A stretch of 64,000 nt of DNA, from positions 11,515,856 to 11,579,855 of the forward strand of contig NC_135246.1 in assembly GCF_947623445.1 (NCBI RefSeq), written 5' to 3'. The first letter of the stretch is position 1. The number at the start of each line of letters is the position of its first letter. Below, piece by piece: positions 61,501-64,000 of the stretch. The DNA comes from Clavelina lepadiformis (lineage: Eukaryota > Chordata > Ascidiacea > Aplousobranchia > Clavelinidae). A program made the position numbers and the translations under genes. Under the pieces are notes generated by a model. The model did no database searches, had not been told where the DNA came from, and saw nothing but the letters and a program-made list of their open reading frames with translations.

Positions 61501-63729
61501 TTTTACAAAATATTCAAAAAATGAATACTTCGCATTGTATTACCACCCCTTAAAGTAATTACTATAACAAACCGTCTTCATTCTGCTGGGTATTTCGTAC
61601 AAATTATCAGCATATTTTCTAAGAACACGACTCAGCTCTCGAAACCTGTCACCATCCATATCCTGAAATGTCAAATCAATTTGAGAACCAAGAATCTATT
61701 GCTCTCTTGTTTCTACGAAGTATATATACAGAGAACGTTTGTGTAAAATGCAAAGCAAACGCACCAACCTCAAATGCATCACAGCACTCAAAACTGGCAG
61801 ATTCAAAATCCTGTCTACTTCTTTCCAATTGGATAAGAGAATTGTAATATTCTGCATCCGCCCGAAATACAATTTCTTCTTGTTTCAATTGCTTTGCAAC
61901 TAACTGAATAGTTTAATTTGATAAATATAACATGTAAAATGTTAGGAACTAATCGTACAATATAGCAGTTTACACAAAAAAATTTTGGTTACTTTTTGCT
62001 GATCTTTGTCTGTTTTTGGTCTTGGTCCATGTATTTGGTCTATCATGGATTCATTTTCCCTGATAATAGTATGCAGACGCCTTTTAACCTTCAAAATTTA
62101 CAACACATATTTATAATTTTATGAAATGTGTTTCTTTTTGTCAACACTGTGAGTAGCAAAATTACAGTGAGCAAGCCACTTTAATACCCTACCAGTAATA
62201 TCTAATAACCAATTGCACATAGCATATGGTTAGCCATGAGCATGTAAATAATGTAACCATAAAAGTTAAACACAGCACAATATTTACATATCACACATTT
62301 AATTACTTTTTGGTGTTCATTGTATCTGTCTGTCCACGTTTTCCCTGTTCCTTCTACCTGCTGCTCCATCTATAATGTAAACACAAATATAGTGCTCCCT
62401 ATACTTTCAAATTACACCAGTTAATGTCAAACATTTATGTATGTCCTCATCTCATAACTGAGGTACTTAAAGTGAGGGGCAAGTCCAAAAACAAGTTGAT
62501 CTAATATGAAAGAACACTACTCATTGAATATTCTGGTAAAATAGTTTTGAAAAATAATTCGTGGTTCGGTAATTATAAGCAAAAGATAATCGCAAAATTG
62601 GCCTTAATTGTGACATAGATGAAGGCTCTTGTGATGTCATAGGTAATAACTAGGGCGATTATTTTTTGACCTAAAAAACGAAAGTTTTTGACCTAAAAAT
62701 TTGACAAATTTTGACATTAAAAAACTTTTTGACAAATTTTGACGTATGAAGAACTCAAGTAGTTTTTAATTTTTTAAATTACTTAATTTTAATTTAATTA
62801 CGCATTATTGTACAAAAAGTTAAAATTTATTGTAGTAAAGAAGGGCAAGGTTACTGCTGTATAGATTTCTCTCACTGCCAACAGTTTAATAGGTGACAGC
62901 CTACAGTCCAACAACGGCAACCAGTAGGCCTACAGTATCATTTCTGACAAGTAGGTTATCCGGTCCATAACATAGCATAACTTCACAGATGCAAATGATT
63001 GGGCTACCGGATTTTTCTGTTTAAAACAATCGTAATTTATTCAATTTCAATGCTTTACGTTGCTAATCTCTTCACATGGTGCCTAATTGGACATAGGCTA
63101 AACCCCTATAGCCTACACTTCTGACAAGTTGATTACTGTGCAAGCGGCAGCATATTGTCGCAACTTGACTAATCTATGACATAACAAGACCCTTGATCTA
63201 CATCACAAAGAAGGCCAAAAACTGAGACTTTTTGCCCTTTTCTTTTGCTGATAACTACCTAACCACGAATTATTTTTCAAAAATATTTTACCAGAACGTT
63301 CAGTTAATATTGTTCTTTAATATGAGATCAACTTGTTTTCGAACTAGCCCTTCACTTTAAGTTCATTAACTTAAGCAAACTTTTTCATATACATGAAAAT
63401 AGATGCTTACCATTCTTCGGGGCTTAACTTGCTTTTCCGTTAGCATAGACAACGGTTTTATACAATCTTCAATCAAAAATTGACCAGTTTCACTAAACAT
63501 TGAAAAACATATAAATCAGTAGTGACATTTAAGTTACGAGGTAGCTGCATATTTTTAGAACCATGTTAAAAGCTTTTCTTACTTGTGAAGTTCTGCTTCT
63601 TTTTCCATTTCAACACCAACAGTTTTCCAAGCATTGGTCAAACCGGAACCCAACAACAATGAAGTGGCCTTGGATATTCTTTGTCCTAATCTCCTTAAAC
63701 CTTTTGCATAATACTGCTCCAATTGCGCC
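58599..63729 (-). CDS. nostrin-like F-BAR/HR1/SH3 protein, N-terminal exons beyond the window
   Basis: Thirteen minus-strand exons: 63729-63583, 63492-63411, 62369-62307, 62088-61993, 61903-61769, 61662-61573, 61227-61108, 60181-60017, 59923-59795, 59468-59402, 59215-59033, 58946-58860 and 58711-58599. They give 491 residues in one frame. F-BAR coiled-coil sequence comes first (RAQLEQYYAKGLRRLGQRIS, NAWKTVGVEMEKEAELH). An HR1-like helix follows in the 60181 exon (RRRASVSKLLERYI). Next is a Ser-rich linker (HSSSSSSHTKKKSSDS), then an SH3 domain ([34 protein letters not shown]). Domain order and length match nostrin, which binds membrane and eNOS/dynamin/N-WASP in vertebrates; partners here are unknown. 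By comparison with vertebrate nostrin only about 40 N-terminal residues should lie beyond 64000. CIP4/FBP17-type proteins are the main alternative. The acceptor of the 59468 exon is the least certain. Confidence 0.88.
60463..61055. mobile_element. possible hAT element with TAG..ATGCACCGAT end
   Basis: The left end TAGTAATGCACCGATGCCG and the complement of the right end TAGGGATGTTCC resemble each other and a common hAT terminus. No matching 8-bp duplication is visible, so identity and limits are uncertain. It lies in a nostrin-like intron. Confidence 0.35.
62467..63360. mobile_element. element with ~145-bp terminal inverted repeats and TTAA edges
   Basis: The segment 62467-62612 is inverse to about 63215-63360. 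Shared blocks include AAAACAAGTTGATCT, TTCTGGTAAAATA and TTTTGAAAAATAATTCGTGG. Both outer edges are TTAA, consistent with a piggyBac-type target, though TTAA is also part of the inverted repeat. At about 62650 the interior holds TAGGGCGATTATTTTTTGAC, like the left end of the element at 54206, suggesting a nested insertion. It lies in a nostrin-like intron. Confidence 0.65.
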
Positions 63730-64000
63730 CTGACAATAAAAATATCATCCCATTCAAAATTTATGAAATCAAAGCATGCATGCATAACATCCATATGTTG
63801 CAAAGGTTATGTTATGCCTGTAAAGGTTATTCTTAAAATAACATGCACTAACACTGCAAAAGCATACAACTATTATGGGGTCAAGTCACTTTTGTATGCC
63901 AATATGAAGACCTGTAAAGGAAGGAGTAATGATGTCATAATCTCTCAATACACCATCTTGAATTGGAGCACAAAACTGAACCAGACACAATGTATCTAGT

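Overview
This window is eukaryotic. It is AT-rich nuclear DNA with genes split by GT-AG introns, many degenerate transposons and repeats, and no bacterial features. The gene content (animal-type beta-1,4-galactosyltransferases, a CPE/CPN-type metallocarboxypeptidase, class I/II Arf GTPases, a nostrin-like F-BAR/SH3 protein), the compact introns and RTE-type LINE relics suggest an invertebrate animal. A tunicate or other invertebrate deuterostome is my best guess, but that is inference and not shown by the sequence.

Layout. Positions 3303-8293 and 15960-22812 hold two tandem, same-strand (+) beta-4-galactosyltransferase-family genes with six exons each; exons 2-6 have identical lengths. Positions 31405-36088 (+) hold a complete ten-exon secreted M14B metallocarboxypeptidase. 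On the minus strand, 38851-39876, 47686-50742 and 51202-52126 are three Arf genes with identical intron positions. Positions 58599-63729 (minus) carry thirteen 3' exons of a nostrin-like gene that continues past the right edge. All exon models were assembled by hand; reading frame is kept across every junction and the totals divide by three.

Mobile DNA fills most of the rest. The most interesting signal is a set of Mutator-like (MULE) elements whose long terminal inverted repeats are themselves tandem arrays of ~15-bp units. Two clear copies (10201-12428 and 24283-25632) have perfect 9-bp target-site duplications and internally deleted MULE transposase remains; a 176-bp miniature derivative lies at 2455-2630. 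The 10201 element carries a chimeric reading frame in which a hAT C-terminal (dimerisation) fragment runs into a MULE DDE domain. There are also many short hAT-type MITEs with 8-bp target duplications, an RTE-type LINE relic in an intron of the first galactosyltransferase gene, tRNA-derived SINE-like heads, a pogo/Tigger-like MITE and several dispersed repeat families.

The genes do not form one pathway. The galactosyltransferases and the carboxypeptidase belong to the secretory pathway. Arf and F-BAR proteins both act in membrane trafficking, but their proximity here is not evidence of a functional cluster.
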